Shown piece after piece: positions 40,230-40,956 of a stretch of DNA of 40,956 nt (within the stretch, counting starts at the first letter, position 1; each line of letters begins with the position of its first letter). Source of the stretch: an uncultured Oscillospiraceae bacterium (GTDB taxonomy: Bacteria > Bacillota > Clostridia > Oscillospirales > Ruminococcaceae); NCBI GenBank assembly GCA_949298535.1, contig CASFXA010000061.1, positions 1 through 40,956 of the forward strand, in the 5' to 3' direction. The notes under the pieces are model-generated. The model saw only the letters and a program-made list of their open reading frames with translations, was not told where the DNA came from and searched no databases. The translations under genes were made by a program, and so were the position numbers.

Positions 40230-40956
40230 ATGACAAAGAATGTAGCCCACAGAGGTTTTTCTTCCCGCTATCCGGAGAACACTATGCTGGCCTTCCAGGA
40301 AGCGATAGCGGCTGGCTGCGATGGGATTGAGCTGGATGTCCAGCTGTCGCGGGATGGTGAAGTGGTCATTATCCACGACGAAATGGTGGACCGCACCACA
40401 GACGGTTCCGGCCTGGTGAGGGATTATACGGTGGAGGAGCTTCAGCGTCTGAATGCCGCCGCAAAATTTTCTTCCCCCTGTCAGCGGCAGCATATCCCCA
40501 CCTTGCGGGAATATTTTGAGTTTATGAAGGATCGTCCGCAATTCACCAATATCGAGCTGAAAAACGGCATCTTTGTTTACCCCCAGCTGGAGGAAAAGGT
40601 GCTGGAGCTGATCCGGGAGTTTAAACTGGAGGACCGCACCGCCTTTTCTTCTTTCAACCACTATTCCATGGTCAAATGCAAAAAACTCGCCCCTTATATT
40701 CCCACCGGTCTGCTTACCAGCTCCTGGATTGTGGATGCCGGCGCTTATGGACAGAAGCTGGGGGCGGACTACATCAACGCCCAGTATTGCTCCTTCACCC
40801 CGGAAAACATCCGGGAAATCCAGGATCACGGCCTGGGCTGCAACGCCTGGACCGTCAACCGGGAGGAGGACCTGCGCCGCCTGATTGCCGCGGACATCAC
40901 CTCGGTTATCACCAACTTTCCTGATCTGGCGGGCAAAATTCTTCAGGAGCGGCAAT
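40230..40956 (+). CDS. ugpQ: Glycerophosphodiester phosphodiesterase (3' end beyond window)
   Basis: 242 codons are open from the ATG at 40230 to the window edge with no stop. The usual length is about 235-250, so only a few codons can be missing. It hydrolyses glycerophosphodiesters to glycerol 3-phosphate and an alcohol. Key residues: His7 and Arg8 in VAHRGFSSRYPENTMLAF, Glu34 and Asp36 in GIELDVQLSRDG, His49 in VIIHDEMVDRTTDG; further NIELKNG, SSFNHYSMV and NAWTVNREEDL. There is no signal peptide, so it is cytoplasmic. AGGAAAGAAAGG lies before the start. Its place next to the UgpB-like importer suggests it processes the imported diester. The symbol denotes the family. Confidence 0.9.
   Translation, partial: MTKNVAHRGFSSRYPENTMLAFQEAIAAGCDGIELDVQLSRDGEVVIIHDEMVDRTTDGSGLVRDYTVEELQRLNAAAKFSSPCQRQHIPTLREYFEFMKDRPQFTNIELKNGIFVYPQLEEKVLELIREFKLEDRTAFSSFNHYSMVKCKKLAPYIPTGLLTSSWIVDAGAYGQKLGADYINAQYCSFTPENIREIQDHGLGCNAWTVNREEDLRRLIAADITSVITNFPDLAGKILQERQ

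Overview
The window reads as chromosomal DNA of a fairly GC-rich, low-complexity-poor Gram-positive anaerobe, most likely a gut Clostridia member (Oscillospirales type). The reasons are the rimP-nusA-rnpM-ylxQ-infB-rbfA-nrnA-truB-ribF-rpsO-pnp order typical of Firmicutes, two carbohydrate ABC importers with lipoprotein binding proteins and no ATPase gene, strong AGGAGG ribosome sites, frequent TTG and GTG starts, and genes for fructosamine (Amadori product) use. There are no tRNA or rRNA genes, phage genes, transposases or CRISPR arrays.

Layout. 1-250: a cluster of back-to-back palindromes inside short inverted ends, then a terminator. 268-1743 (-): two tandem GntR/UTRA regulators. 2014-8248 (+): an Amadori-product operon made of a PfkB fructosamine kinase, an ABC binding lipoprotein, two permeases and two different SIS-domain deglycase-like enzymes. 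Palindromic operators sit on both divergent promoters, and a strong terminator ends the operon. 8828-11772 (+): an M29/NicX-like metalloprotein and a GH42 beta-galactosidase under their own promoter. 11936-12595 (+): a HAD phosphatase, convergent with an N-carbamoylputrescine amidase (12620-13495, -).

13811-25963 (+): the large translation and RNA-decay operon, with a leader hairpin before rimP, a repeat-rich IF2, an unrecognised membrane-anchored protein before rpsO, a second promoter for rpsO, and a structured rpsO-pnp gap. It is closed by a terminator. 26285-30700 (+): a CNNM/CorC-type membrane protein, proB, proA and an unrecognised single-pass protein with an acidic tail. 30878-32014 (-): a GH5-like lipoprotein that appears to lack its catalytic nucleophile. 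32279-34396 (+): an LDH-type 2-hydroxyacid dehydrogenase with an aminotransferase, ended by a perfect bidirectional terminator.

34574-38771 (-): a sugar-isomerase-like TIM barrel followed by a UgpB-like binding lipoprotein and two permeases. 39080-end (+): a divergent LacI regulator and a glycerophosphodiester phosphodiesterase that is cut by the window end just before its stop. Taken together this last locus looks like uptake and hydrolysis of glycerophosphodiesters, though a sugar substrate cannot be excluded.

The most interesting part is 268-8248: two UTRA regulators with one degenerate DNA-binding region, paired operators, one kinase and one ABC importer feeding two divergent deglycase paralogues. 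It looks like a dual-substrate Amadori pathway, or one using a hetero-oligomeric deglycase.
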